From Balneolaceae bacterium UBA3186 (lineage in GTDB: Bacteria > Bacteroidota > Rhodothermia > Balneolales > Balneolaceae), in assembly GCA_002364085.1 (NCBI GenBank), contig DEXK01000013.1:186001-250000 (forward strand): DNA of 64,000 nucleotides, in the 5' to 3' direction. Shown here piece after piece: positions 7,706 to 16,903 of the stretch (its first letter is position 1; each line of letters begins with the position of its first letter). The notes under the pieces were generated by a model that made no database searches, was not told the origin of the DNA, and saw only the letters and a program-made list of their open reading frames with translations. The position numbers and the translations under genes were made by a program.

Positions 7706-8941
7706 ATGATGAAAAATAAAGCAATATTGATAACCTTTTTATTCTTCTTTTCCGCTACATTTTTAAATGCTCAGGATAATTCTGGCACTGATAGAGTTCT
7801 ATACACAAATGGATCAGAGGAATATGGAATTATAGATCTGACAGACTTGAATGAGAAAGGTATCATTTACTTTTCAACAGATACTGAAAAGAAAGAGATC
7901 ATATATCCGAGTCAGATTAAAGAAATTACTGTAAAAGATAACAGAGTCATAATTGGTAAAAGTGTAAAGTATCTTAATGGGGATAACGAAAACAGAGTTG
8001 ATGATTATTTTGCAGAGACGGTAATACAAGGGAGTGTCTCATTATTTAAGGTATTTGGTACGCCTTTTGATTATGCACTGGAAAGTATGAATGGGGTAGA
8101 AGCATTACAGGTAACAAAAAATGGTGATGTAATAAATGAAACCTATAAAGGAATATTTTATCTGGCTTTTGAAGATTGCAGAGAAGGAATTAAAACTTTA
8201 GAAATAAGATTTACACTTACGGATTTTATAAAGGCTGTAAATAAGTATAACAGTTGTATGGATCCTTCTTACAAATCAAGTATAGAGGTAAAGGTAAAAG
8301 AGACATTACTAGAAATAGAGCCTAGGATAGGAGTAAATATCTCTTCATTAAAAGTAATTGTAAATGATAATTCCAATTATGAACCTGAAGAATTAGATAT
8401 GAATAACAGCATTTCTGTTGGTATTGGTTTGGTGCTTAGGTACGGGATTATAAAAGACAGAATTTTGTTGATTTCTGATATTGGGTATACAAAATACCAA
8501 TGGGATGTTTCTTCGGGATCTAAAAAAACGTTTAGTACACCAATTGAGCATAGAGAGGCTTTTTTCAGCCTTGGAATGGAGGGACGTTACACTGTAAATG
8601 ATTTTGATATTCATGCAACAGGAGGAGCACGAATGAATGTCACACTATTTGATCAAAGCCAAGATCCAACAGTAAGACTTAATTATAACGATCCGAATTT
8701 TCCCCTTAGAAGTACACATCTCTATTCACCCTCAGCCCGAAAATCAGAATACTATGCTTGTTTTATAGAGCTTGGATTAGCGAGAGAAATTAAAGAAAAT
8801 ATAGCTGTTGGATTTTCAGCTAAAGCGAATTTTGGTGCTGAAGAAGTCTTCACGCAAAAAGAAGACCGACATTATGATGAGTTCAACTACAATATAGCGT
8901 TAAGTTTTTTCGCCAGATATAAACTAAAGTTCGTTAAATAA
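7706..8941 (+). CDS. Secreted/outer-membrane beta-barrel protein, tandem paralog 2
   Basis: A 411-residue protein with a signal peptide (ending LNAQ), then residues about 23-135 nearly identical to paralog 1, with only about six substitutions. After residue about 140 the two diverge strongly; this copy ends in barrel-like strands (YNIALSFFARYKLKFV). The shared N-terminal domain presumably has a conserved partner, while the variable half is probably surface-facing barrel; both statements are inference. It lies 46 bp after paralog 1 and is followed by a strong hairpin. Confidence 0.8.
   Translation: MMKNKAILITFLFFFSATFLNAQDNSGTDRVLYTNGSEEYGIIDLTDLNEKGIIYFSTDTEKKEIIYPSQIKEITVKDNRVIIGKSVKYLNGDNENRVDDYFAETVIQGSVSLFKVFGTPFDYALESMNGVEALQVTKNGDVINETYKGIFYLAFEDCREGIKTLEIRFTLTDFIKAVNKYNSCMDPSYKSSIEVKVKETLLEIEPRIGVNISSLKVIVNDNSNYEPEELDMNNSISVGIGLVLRYGIIKDRILLISDIGYTKYQWDVSSGSKKTFSTPIEHREAFFSLGMEGRYTVNDFDIHATGGARMNVTLFDQSQDPTVRLNYNDPNFPLRSTHLYSPSARKSEYYACFIELGLAREIKENIAVGFSAKANFGAEEVFTQKEDRHYDEFNYNIALSFFARYKLKFVK
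7772..8120 (+). repeat. Direct repeat, copy 2 (5' part of paralog 2)
   Basis: Partner of 6472-6820. Of the 11 mismatches, several are silent third-position changes (for example GACTAT/GATTAT and GAGACA/GAGACG). Sharp boundaries inside two otherwise diverged genes suggest recent gene conversion or recombination of this block. Confidence 0.85.
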
Positions 8942-8974
8942 TAGAGCATGAAATATGTTCAGTGTAATACTCAG

Positions 8975-9019
8975 GTGTTTATTCTGTATTTGATAAGATT
9001 TCAAATACAGAATAAACGC
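8975..9019. terminator. Long hairpin between convergent genes
   Basis: GTTTATTCTGTATTTGA (8977-8993) and its exact reverse complement at 9001-9017 give a 17-bp perfect stem with a 7-nt loop, extendable by a G-T and a G-C pair. There is no clean T-run on either side. It lies 34 bp after paralog 2 and before the end of the minus-strand lipoprotein, so it probably serves as a shared transcription end or RNA-stabilising hairpin. Confidence 0.6.
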
Positions 9020-9086
9020 ATAGCTTCTGGAAGATGAATTGGATCGAAACTGAGTCTTGAAGGTCTAATGAATAATTATAGAGCTT

Positions 9087-9815
9087 CTAATTTGTGTTGA
9101 GAAAATGGATCAGTTCTTCAGCTACTTTGTCTAAAGCTCGGTTCACCGCTTCTTGTTCAGTTCTTCTTATCAGATCTCTGTCATTGGTGTCTTCTTTGGT
9201 TTTAGTAGATTGATATTCTCTGGTAGCGATAGAAGTAAAAGGGATTATCCCTGTTCTTACATCCAATAATACAACTTCAACAGTGGCATAAGCTTTAGAT
9301 TTGTTAGATCTGAACACTCGGTATTCTTCATAAATGTCGCTGTTGATTCTGTATATGACCAAAAGCGGAGATTGAAGCCTTACAGAAGCTTCTCTTAATA
9401 CCGGTATTGTCGGACTTTGCGGAGTCAAAAGGGATGGTAAAACTGAAACCGAGTTAATTTTACTTGAATGTTCAATTTTGGAGGTTAAGGTATCAACATA
9501 GGATTGCTGAAGTTTTAAATAGGCTTCCGATCTCCAGTAACCGTATCCGTAAGTAGATGAATTATGTTCTGTTGGGCCTGCAAATTTAATTAAAGCCACC
9601 TTTGAATTTTCGGGAATTTTAATGCGACTGGAAAGTATAGTGTCGATAGCAGCCTGTGAAATAATAGCGTTATCAGAAGCAAATAAAGACTTTGCTAGTA
9701 AAGGTTCTTCATTCATATAAACCGAGGGATAAGAAGAATATCCTCCGGCGCCCATAGTAGTACAGTTTAGAAAGAATAATATTGATGCGGCTAAAAGATA
9801 AAATAGTGATTTCAT
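9087..9815 (-). CDS. Lipoprotein of unknown function
   Basis: The start at 9815 is preferred over a longer open frame because it begins directly with a lipoprotein signal peptide (MKSLFYLLAASILFFLNC, Cys at 18), giving 242 residues. The mature part contains IPENSKVALIKFAG, a strand pattern seen in CsgG/TolB-N-like periplasmic folds, then an alternating alpha/beta region and an acidic-basic C-terminal helix (RRTEQEAVNRALDKVAEELIHFL). It probably sits in the periplasmic leaflet of an outer or inner membrane. It is divergent from the symporter pair across a 173-bp gap with a palindrome. The relation to CsgG-like proteins is only a fold impression. Confidence 0.7.
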   Translation of the reverse strand: MKSLFYLLAASILFFLNCTTMGAGGYSSYPSVYMNEEPLLAKSLFASDNAIISQAAIDTILSSRIKIPENSKVALIKFAGPTEHNSSTYGYGYWRSEAYLKLQQSYVDTLTSKIEHSSKINSVSVLPSLLTPQSPTIPVLREASVRLQSPLLVIYRINSDIYEEYRVFRSNKSKAYATVEVVLLDVRTGIIPFTSIATREYQSTKTKEDTNDRDLIRRTEQEAVNRALDKVAEELIHFLNTN

Positions 9816-9905
9816 TTCGAGAGAGTAAGTTAATGGTAATATCGGGTATAATGCTTCTGCGAACTTTTGTTCCCGGATTTTGAAAGCCACACAAGATTCA
9901 GGTTA

Positions 9906-9924
9906 TGTGATTAGTCTAATCACA
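9906..9924. promoter_or_regulatory. Palindromic operator candidate
   Basis: TGTGATTAGTCTAATCACA is a perfect 19-bp palindrome around a central T, placed between the divergent lipoprotein and symporter genes, 65 bp before the DUF4212 start. It has no T-run and lies upstream of both genes, so an operator is likelier than a terminator. The half-sites TGTGA/TCACA are CRP-like, but the spacer is 9 rather than 6 bases. Confidence 0.55.
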
Positions 9925-9988
9925 ACCATCACAATTTGCTTCATTAACTGAAAAACCTCATACTCTTGTTGAATAATTTCGGAGGATA

Positions 9989-10255
9989 ATGACACAAGAA
10001 AAAGATCTGAAAGGCTACTGGAAAAAGAATCTCCAGTACCTGAGCGTATTATTAAGTATTTGGTTTACCGTTTCGTACGGGTTCGGAATTTTACTCGCTC
10101 CATGGCTCAATAACTTTAAGATGGGCGGATTCAAACTAGGATTCTGGTTTGCTCAACAAGGGTCTATCTATGTGTTTGTGGTGCTTATATTTATCTATGT
10201 GTTCCTGATGAATCGTTTAGATAAGAAATTCGGTGTAAACGAGGAGGACGCATAA
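9989..10255 (+). CDS. DUF4212 protein, small subunit of sodium:solute symporter
   Basis: An 88-residue membrane protein with two transmembrane segments (about residues 18-38 and 55-75) and the family pattern YWKKNLQYL ... WFTVSYGFGILLAPWLN ... FWFAQQGSIYVFVVLIF. DUF4212 proteins are encoded immediately before an SSSF symporter and are regarded as its small subunit. Here the stop and next start overlap (TAATG). GGAGG lies directly before the ATG. A palindromic operator candidate stands upstream. Confidence 0.9.
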   Translation: MTQEKDLKGYWKKNLQYLSVLLSIWFTVSYGFGILLAPWLNNFKMGGFKLGFWFAQQGSIYVFVVLIFIYVFLMNRLDKKFGVNEEDA

Positions 10256-12018
10256 TGGATGTTCAAATGTGGACGTATATTCTCGTTGGAATAACCTTTG
10301 CCCTTTACATCGGAATTGCGATCTGGTCGCGGGCAGGATCAACGAGTGAATTTTATATAGCTGAAGGAGCTGTTAATCCATTAACAAATGGAATGGCAAC
10401 TGCAGCAGATTGGATGTCGGCTGCTTCTTTTCTTTCCATGGCGGGATTGATCTCTTTCATGGGTTACGACGGAACCGTTTATCTGATGGGATGGACAGGT
10501 GGTTATGTGTTGCTGGCTTTACTATTAGCTCCGTATCTGAGGAAGTTCGGGAAATTCACAGTCCCTGATTTTATTGGTGATCGCTACTATTCAAACACGG
10601 CAAGAACGGTTGCTGTAATTTGTGCCCTGATCGTTTCATTCACTTACGTAGCAGGACAAATGCGGGGCGTAGGGCTCGTATTTTCAAAATTTCTGGAAGT
10701 TGATATTTTCTGGGGAGTGATCATTGGTATGGCTATTGTTTTCTTTTACGCTGTCTTGGGTGGGATGAAGGGAATTACTTATACGCAAGTTGCTCAGTAC
10801 TGTGTGCTGATATTTGCCTTTATGGTGCCGGCATTTTTCATTTCGATGCAGTTGACCGGAAGTCCAATTCCTCAAATTGGTTTTGGTTCTACGGTTACGG
10901 ATGGCTCAGGAATGTATTTGTTAGACAAACTGGATCAACTACACACAGAATTAGGTTTTGCTGAATACACATCCGGTACCAAAAGTATGCAGGATGTATT
11001 TTTTATAACCGTGGCATTGATGGTTGGAACAGCGGGACTTCCTCATGTGATCGTTCGATTTTTCACCGTTCCAAAAGTAAAAGACGCCAGGATTTCTGTA
11101 GGATATGCCCTGATCTTTATTGCGATCTTGTACACAACAGCTCCGGCAATTGCCGTTTTTGCCAGAACAAACCTGATCGAAACTGTAAGCGAGCAACCGT
11201 ACGAAGAAATGCCACCATGGTTCAGCACTTGGGAAGAAACGGCGCTGTTAAATTGGGTGGATAAAAACGAGGATGGAATTATCAATTATGCACCCGGAGC
11301 TGCTATTGTCGGAGCACCGGATATTATTCGGGACGGATTGGATATCAGAAGAGGAGCCAATAATCAGGTGATGCTTTCGAATGAAGTGACGGCAAACAAC
11401 AATGAATTATATGTAGATCGGGACATCATGGTATTGGCTAATCCCGAGATCGCGGGTTTGCCGGCTTGGGTTGCTGCATTAGTTGCAGCTGGTGGATTGG
11501 CAGCAGCGCTTTCTACTGCAGCTGGATTACTTTTGGTGATCTCAACGTCAGTATCTCATGATCTGATCAAAAAGCAGTTCAACAAAGATATTTCCGATAA
11601 AGCTGAATTGCGATATGCAAGAATAGCGGCTGCTGTTGCAGTTGTTGTTGCTGGATATTTTGGAATAAATCCCCCGGGATTTGTAGCCCAAGTTGTGGCT
11701 ATTGCCTTCGGATTAGCGGCTGCTTCGTTTTTCCCAGCTATTATTCTGGGAATTTTCTACAAAAAGATGAACAAGCAAGGGGCTCTTGCCGGAATGATCG
11801 CCGGATTGATATTTACTTTGGCCTACATCATTTATTTCAAGATCGCTTTTCCTGAATTAAATATTCCTGAAAACTGGTGGTTTGGCATTTCTCCGGAAGG
11901 AATCGGAACCTTCGGAATGTTGATCAACCTGGTCGTAGCTTTAAGCGTTAGATCATTTTACCCTGATCCACCAGAAGACGTTCAGGAAATGGTAGAGGGA
12001 ATCAGGTATCCGAGATAA
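10255..12018 (+). CDS. Sodium:solute symporter, acetate-permease-like large subunit
   Basis: A 587-residue SSSF-family transporter with about 13 hydrophobic segments. The conserved regions TAADWMSAASFLSMAGL (about residues 47-63), the GTAGLPHVIVRFFTVP loop and AAALSTAAGLLLVISTSVSHDL match the acetate-permease-like subgroup that partners DUF4212. An extracytoplasmic loop of about 100 residues includes an EF-hand-like DKNEDGIINY, suggesting calcium binding. It imports a small organic solute (acetate or another monocarboxylate by analogy) with sodium at the inner membrane. It overlaps the small subunit by 1 bp. The substrate is not decidable here. Confidence 0.9.
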   Translation: MDVQMWTYILVGITFALYIGIAIWSRAGSTSEFYIAEGAVNPLTNGMATAADWMSAASFLSMAGLISFMGYDGTVYLMGWTGGYVLLALLLAPYLRKFGKFTVPDFIGDRYYSNTARTVAVICALIVSFTYVAGQMRGVGLVFSKFLEVDIFWGVIIGMAIVFFYAVLGGMKGITYTQVAQYCVLIFAFMVPAFFISMQLTGSPIPQIGFGSTVTDGSGMYLLDKLDQLHTELGFAEYTSGTKSMQDVFFITVALMVGTAGLPHVIVRFFTVPKVKDARISVGYALIFIAILYTTAPAIAVFARTNLIETVSEQPYEEMPPWFSTWEETALLNWVDKNEDGIINYAPGAAIVGAPDIIRDGLDIRRGANNQVMLSNEVTANNNELYVDRDIMVLANPEIAGLPAWVAALVAAGGLAAALSTAAGLLLVISTSVSHDLIKKQFNKDISDKAELRYARIAAAVAVVVAGYFGINPPGFVAQVVAIAFGLAAASFFPAIILGIFYKKMNKQGALAGMIAGLIFTLAYIIYFKIAFPELNIPENWWFGISPEGIGTFGMLINLVVALSVRSFYPDPPEDVQEMVEGIRYPR

Positions 12019-12036
12019 ACAATTCAAATTCGAATT

Positions 12037-13272
12037 ATGAAGAAAACTATATCCTCATTTGTTGTATTATTTTCCCTTTCAATCTTTTCTTATTCACAAA
12101 ACTCATCTTTTGATGGGAGTGTTATTTTAGAGGATGGGAATGAAAAGGAGGTAACAGTTTCATTGCAATCGAATCGAGGGTTTACGTCTGTAAAAGTTTA
12201 TGATTCTGAAGCCAATGACATTGAGTACTATATAGGTCAAATTAAAGAGATAAGGCTTTCTGATGGTCGGGTTTTATTGACTAATCAAATTGAATTCAAT
12301 AAAAATCTCAATGAGAGTGACAGGAAAAAAGTCTATATGGAAGAAATTATAAACGGTAAAATCTCTTTATATCGTTTATACGATGTTGAACTAAAATATG
12401 GTATTTATTTTCAAGGTTCTTATAAGGCATTACAAAGTATTAGAGAAAATGGTTTTGAGAATGGGTTATACAAAAGTGAATTTTATAGGATCTCAAATAT
12501 AGGGCAATGTGAACTTGTATCTGAGATACAGTCATTAAAATTTTCAGAAATTAGATTTATATATCTGACGAACAAGATAAATAATTGTTTTGATGAGGAT
12601 TACATCCCGCAAGAGATTGAAAGAAAAGAAAAGAAAAAACACGAATTGGGATTTAGAATAGGATCGACATTTTCTTCAATAGATTTCATAGCTAACGAGG
12701 GTAACGAAAGATATGAAAACGAATTAGAATTCAATTATAGTGTTGGTTTAAATATAGGTATCGATTTCAATCCCTCGATAATTGGCGAGTGGTTATTTAT
12801 AAACTCAGGAATTGAATATCGAGGTTACACTTTTAAAGGAAATGAGTCTAATGGAATCAGGTACAGCAATGAGATGAAATTCGGTGAATTTATTTTAAAC
12901 GGAGGTGTTGAGTTTCGGAAAGAGTTTAATGGGTTTAATTTTGCAATATCAGGAGGTAGAGGTTTCCATTTTGAAAGAAAAAGCAAAAAAATAAATAGAG
13001 TTAATATTACATATGATTTTGTAAGAAACGATGGTAATGTTTTCCCGACAACAGATGAAATTTTTACTACAGATTATATGAACTCGAAATATTTCACTTG
13101 GTATGTTTCTCCATCTATCTTTAGAGAAATTAAAAAAGATGTACTTGCTGGAATTAAGATTAAATCAATTTATAGGTCTAATGAAGTGGCAACAGCAAAA
13201 TCAGATATACATTCTGACGACTTTAACTTTGATTATAGTTTAAATGTTTTTGTACGGTTTCGATTTTTTTAA
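12037..13272 (+). CDS. Secreted/outer-membrane protein, diverged paralog 3
   Basis: A 411-residue protein with a signal peptide (ending FSYSQ). It has the same architecture as the tandem pair at 6.4-8.9 kb: a short N-terminal domain with IGQIKEIRLSDGRVLL (compare YPSQIKEI...DNRVII), an ISLYRLYD motif (compare VSLFKVFG), two central cysteines, and a barrel-like second half ending SLNVFVRFRFF with a terminal aromatic residue. Identity with the pair is low but position-specific. It starts 18 bp after the symporter, so it may be co-transcribed with it. Function unknown. Confidence 0.78.
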   Translation: MKKTISSFVVLFSLSIFSYSQNSSFDGSVILEDGNEKEVTVSLQSNRGFTSVKVYDSEANDIEYYIGQIKEIRLSDGRVLLTNQIEFNKNLNESDRKKVYMEEIINGKISLYRLYDVELKYGIYFQGSYKALQSIRENGFENGLYKSEFYRISNIGQCELVSEIQSLKFSEIRFIYLTNKINNCFDEDYIPQEIERKEKKKHELGFRIGSTFSSIDFIANEGNERYENELEFNYSVGLNIGIDFNPSIIGEWLFINSGIEYRGYTFKGNESNGIRYSNEMKFGEFILNGGVEFRKEFNGFNFAISGGRGFHFERKSKKINRVNITYDFVRNDGNVFPTTDEIFTTDYMNSKYFTWYVSPSIFREIKKDVLAGIKIKSIYRSNEVATAKSDIHSDDFNFDYSLNVFVRFRFF

Positions 13273-13374
13273 AACCAGGTCTAAACAAGTTTCCAAAAAC
13301 TATTTACATCCCCCATTCAACTTTTTTGCATACATTCGTATATACTTTCTTTTATAAACTAATTTTCGGGATCT

Positions 13375-16300
13375 ATGAAATCATTTCTATCCGCTTGTTT
13401 TGTATTACTATTCTCAAGCATCACCTTTGCGCAAACCAATCCGCAATGGATTCGTTATCAAACTATTTCTCCTGATGGCTCAACCATCGTCTTTACCTAT
13501 AAAGGAGATTTGTATTCAGTAGCGTCAACCGGTGGAGATGCCACTCAACTTACCTTCCATGAAGCTCACGATTATATGCCGGTTTGGAGCAAAGATGGAA
13601 AATCTATTGCTTTTGCTTCCGATCGTTACGGAAATTTTGATATATATATGATGAGCGCTCAAGGTGGAGCTGCAAAAAGGTTGACTTTTCATTCTAATGA
13701 TGAAAAGCCATTCACATTTTCGGCTGATGGAAAGAATGTGATTTTTGGAGCACTACGAATGGACACTAAAGAACATCGTCAGTACCCAACGGGATCACAG
13801 CCTGAATTGTATTCTGTTCCTGTAAATGGTGGACGTGTTGATCAGATCTTTACCGTTCCTGCTGAGTTTGTTCAGATAAATAAAGATGGATCACAGATGG
13901 TCTATCATGATAAAAAGGGAGGAGAGAACGAATGGAGAAAACATCACACTTCTTCAATCACTCGCGATATCTGGACCTACAATACCAAGAGCAAAGCTCA
14001 TAAAATGATCACCAGTTTTGAAGGGGAAGATCGTCAGCCAATTTACAGTATAGATGAAAAGTCATTGTATTACCTGAGTGAGGAAAGCGGCAGTTTTAAT
14101 GTTCATAAACTTTCGTTGACAAATCCTTCCCAAAATACTCAGTTGACCAATTTTAATCTGCATCCGGTTCGTTTCTTAAGTATGGGAAATGGAACGCTTT
14201 CTTTTGGGTATGATGGCGAGCTGTATACCATGAAAGAAGGAGAGCAGCCAAAGAAGGTGAACGTGAACATCAGAACTCAGGAAAAGAGCAATTCTGATAA
14301 ATTCATCACTATCAATGGTGGTGTTCAGGAAATGGCTGTTCATCCAAACGGAAAAGAAATTGCCTTCGTTGCTCGTGGCGAAGTATTCGTGACTTCTATC
14401 GATGGTTCACTTACCAAAAGAATTACTAACACTCCTGAAACTGAGCGTTTCATTACATTTACTCCTGATGGGAAAAGTTTAGTGTATTCCAGCGAAAGAA
14501 ACGGAAAGTGGAGCATCTACAAATCAGAAAAAGTAAGAGAAGAAGAACCGTTTTTCTTTGCCTCAACGCTTTTGAAAGAAGAAGCGATTATAGAAACTAA
14601 AGAAGATAATTACCTGCCTGAATATTCTCCGGATGGAAAGAAATTAGCGTATATCGCCGGAAGAAGAACGCTTCGTATTCAGGATGTGGAATCAGGAAAT
14701 ACGGTAGACCTCCTTTCTCCGGAAGATCTGTTCCATATGCGTGATGGCGACAAATATTTTACCTGGAGTCCGGATAGCAAATGGTTGCTGGTTGATTGGA
14801 ATAAGCTATTGAACAACAGCGAAGTATTGCTTTTATCAGCGGATGGGAAAGAAAGAATCAACCTGACAGAAAGTGGTTATTACGATTATTCTCCTAAATG
14901 GGTGAATGAAGGAAAGCAGATGATCTGGTTCAGTAACAGAGACGGATTGAAAAGCTATGCCACCAGCGGAAGCAGTCAATCAGATGTATATGCGATGTTT
15001 TTTGATCAGGATGCCTGGGATAAATTCCGCATGAGTAAAGAAGATTATGAGTTGATGCAAGAGATCGAAAAAGCGAATAAGAAGGAAGAAGAATCCGAAG
15101 ACAAAAAAGAAGACGAGAAGAAGGATGAGAAAAAAGAGGAAGTAAAATCTCTTGAATTTGATTGGGATGGAATGAAGGACAGAAAAGCTAAACTTACCAT
15201 TCATTCCAGTAATCTTTCTGATGCTACGCTTTCAAAAGATGGAGAGAAATTGTATTACTTATCCAGATTTGAGGGAAGATACGATCTTTGGGAAACGGAG
15301 CTCAGAACTCGGGATACTAAGAAATTGATTGGCTTGAATACCGGTGGCGGTAGCTTGGTTTGGGACAAAAAAATGGAAAATTTGTATTTGCTGAGCAGCG
15401 GTAGAATTTCAAAAGTAAACTTATCGGGAGGTAGTACAAAAGGAATTTCAATCTCCGGAGAAATGGAATATGATGCTGACAAAGAAAGGCTACAAATGTT
15501 CGAGCATGTGTATATCAGAACTAAGAATATTTTTTATGAGCCAACTTTCCACGGTAATGATTGGGACATGCTGTATAAAGAATATCAGAAATATATTCCT
15601 CATACTTCCAATGGATACGAGTTTGCAGAAGTGCTTTCAGAAATGCTGGGCGAATTGAATGTTTCTCACGCAGGCGCTGGATACGGAAGCAATATCGAGA
15701 ATGGTGATGCAACGGCTTCTCTTGGAATATTCTGGGATTACAACCACAAAGGAGACGGAATAAAGATCACCGAAGTGATTGATGGAGGACCATTGGATAA
15801 AAAATCTATAGATATCCAGCCGGGAATGATCATTCAAAAAATTGATGGGGAAACAGTTTCTGCAAACAGTGATATGGCACGTTATTTGAATCGTAAAGCA
15901 GATAAGTTTACACTGCTTGAGATAACAGATGATAAAGGAAAAAATGCAAAACAGATTACTGTTAAGCCCATTTCTTTGGGAGCTGAGCGAAGTTTACTAT
16001 ACGATCGATTTGTTAGAATGAACGAAAAAGAAGTAGCTGAAAAGAGTAACGGTCAGCTAGGATATGTTCATATTCCTGGAATGGGAGACGGTCCTTATCG
16101 TGATATTTACGAAGATATGTTGGGTAAATATCTGGAAGCGAAAGGAATCATCGTGGATACCCGATTCAATGGTGGTGGCGACTTAGTTGCAGATCTTGCC
16201 ATGTTCTTTACAGGTGAGGAATTCATTACCTATGCTACAGAAGCTAAAGTTGTTGGAGGTGAGCCAACATCCCGCTGGACAAAACCTACGCTTACCATGT

Positions 16301-16605
16301 TTAACGAAAGTAATTATTCGGATGGTCATTGCTATGCTCAGGGTTATACTGATCTGAAGATCGGAATTACATTAGGAATGCCTGTTCCGGGAACATGCAG
16401 TTTTGCAGGATGGGAAGGTTTGCCAAATGGTGGGTATTGGGGAGTAGTTCCGGTTAGTGCAAAAGATAAAGCAGGCCGCTGGATGGAAAATCTACAAACC
16501 GAACCGGATGTAAAAGTTAAGAACATGCCCGGAGTTATAAACTCAGGTCGCGATCAACAATTGGAAAGAGCAATTGAAGAATTAATGAAAGAAGTGGATG
16601 AGTAA
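13375..16605 (+). CDS. Tricorn-like S41 peptidase with WD40-type propellers and PDZ domain
   Basis: A 1076-residue exported peptidase with a signal peptide ending TFAQ. Two propeller regions built from TolB/WD40-like repeats (SPDGSTIVFTYKGDLYSV, WSKDGKSIAFASD) fill about residues 25-530. A charged Lys/Glu linker (about 565-590) follows, then the tricorn core, a PDZ domain (about 780-860) and the S41 catalytic region. The tricorn tetrad is recognisable: Ser764-His765 in VSHAG, the nucleophile Ser982 in NYSDGH, and Glu1038 in MENLQTEPD. Such proteins degrade peptides, here in the periplasm. A clear terminator follows, so it is probably monocistronic. Confidence 0.9.
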   Translation: MKSFLSACFVLLFSSITFAQTNPQWIRYQTISPDGSTIVFTYKGDLYSVASTGGDATQLTFHEAHDYMPVWSKDGKSIAFASDRYGNFDIYMMSAQGGAAKRLTFHSNDEKPFTFSADGKNVIFGALRMDTKEHRQYPTGSQPELYSVPVNGGRVDQIFTVPAEFVQINKDGSQMVYHDKKGGENEWRKHHTSSITRDIWTYNTKSKAHKMITSFEGEDRQPIYSIDEKSLYYLSEESGSFNVHKLSLTNPSQNTQLTNFNLHPVRFLSMGNGTLSFGYDGELYTMKEGEQPKKVNVNIRTQEKSNSDKFITINGGVQEMAVHPNGKEIAFVARGEVFVTSIDGSLTKRITNTPETERFITFTPDGKSLVYSSERNGKWSIYKSEKVREEEPFFFASTLLKEEAIIETKEDNYLPEYSPDGKKLAYIAGRRTLRIQDVESGNTVDLLSPEDLFHMRDGDKYFTWSPDSKWLLVDWNKLLNNSEVLLLSADGKERINLTESGYYDYSPKWVNEGKQMIWFSNRDGLKSYATSGSSQSDVYAMFFDQDAWDKFRMSKEDYELMQEIEKANKKEEESEDKKEDEKKDEKKEEVKSLEFDWDGMKDRKAKLTIHSSNLSDATLSKDGEKLYYLSRFEGRYDLWETELRTRDTKKLIGLNTGGGSLVWDKKMENLYLLSSGRISKVNLSGGSTKGISISGEMEYDADKERLQMFEHVYIRTKNIFYEPTFHGNDWDMLYKEYQKYIPHTSNGYEFAEVLSEMLGELNVSHAGAGYGSNIENGDATASLGIFWDYNHKGDGIKITEVIDGGPLDKKSIDIQPGMIIQKIDGETVSANSDMARYLNRKADKFTLLEITDDKGKNAKQITVKPISLGAERSLLYDRFVRMNEKEVAEKSNGQLGYVHIPGMGDGPYRDIYEDMLGKYLEAKGIIVDTRFNGGGDLVADLAMFFTGEEFITYATEAKVVGGEPTSRWTKPTLTMFNESNYSDGHCYAQGYTDLKIGITLGMPVPGTCSFAGWEGLPNGGYWGVVPVSAKDKAGRWMENLQTEPDVKVKNMPGVINSGRDQQLERAIEELMKEVDE

Positions 16606-16631
16606 GAATTAACTTCTTAGTAACAAAATTG

Positions 16632-16667
16632 AAAAGGGAGGCTTTGATTAAAAGTCTCCCTTTTTTT
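16632..16667 (+). terminator. Intrinsic terminator after the tricorn-like gene
   Basis: AAAAGGGAG...CTTT pairs with AAAG...CTCCCTTTT around a 4-nt loop, about 13 bp with one internal mismatch, ending in a run of seven T at 16661-16667. It lies 27 bp after the stop. Confidence 0.85.
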
Positions 16668-16903
16668 GGTCACTGTAATTCTAAGTTTATCTGTTTCAAC
16701 TAACCTACTAAAGTACTTATAATCAAAAATACCACTGCTGATCTGTAAATGAATTGGAATTGCTTAAGAATGTGTATTAGAATTGGATTTAGATGATGAA
16801 TACAACCATTTATTAGCGCCTTGATATTTGTGCTTGTAGTTTAAGTACGTCGCCATTGTACAGAAATTACCTTACCTTGGTTCGTAATTCTAAAACCTCC
16901 GGA

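Noticed and set aside
9906..9924. CRP binding site
   Set aside because: Half-sites TGTGA/TCACA match but the spacer is 9 instead of 6 bases.
16856..16903. Longer start (TTG) for the histidine kinase
   Set aside because: The added residues are not hydrophobic and delay the signal peptide, which begins cleanly at the ATG of 16904.
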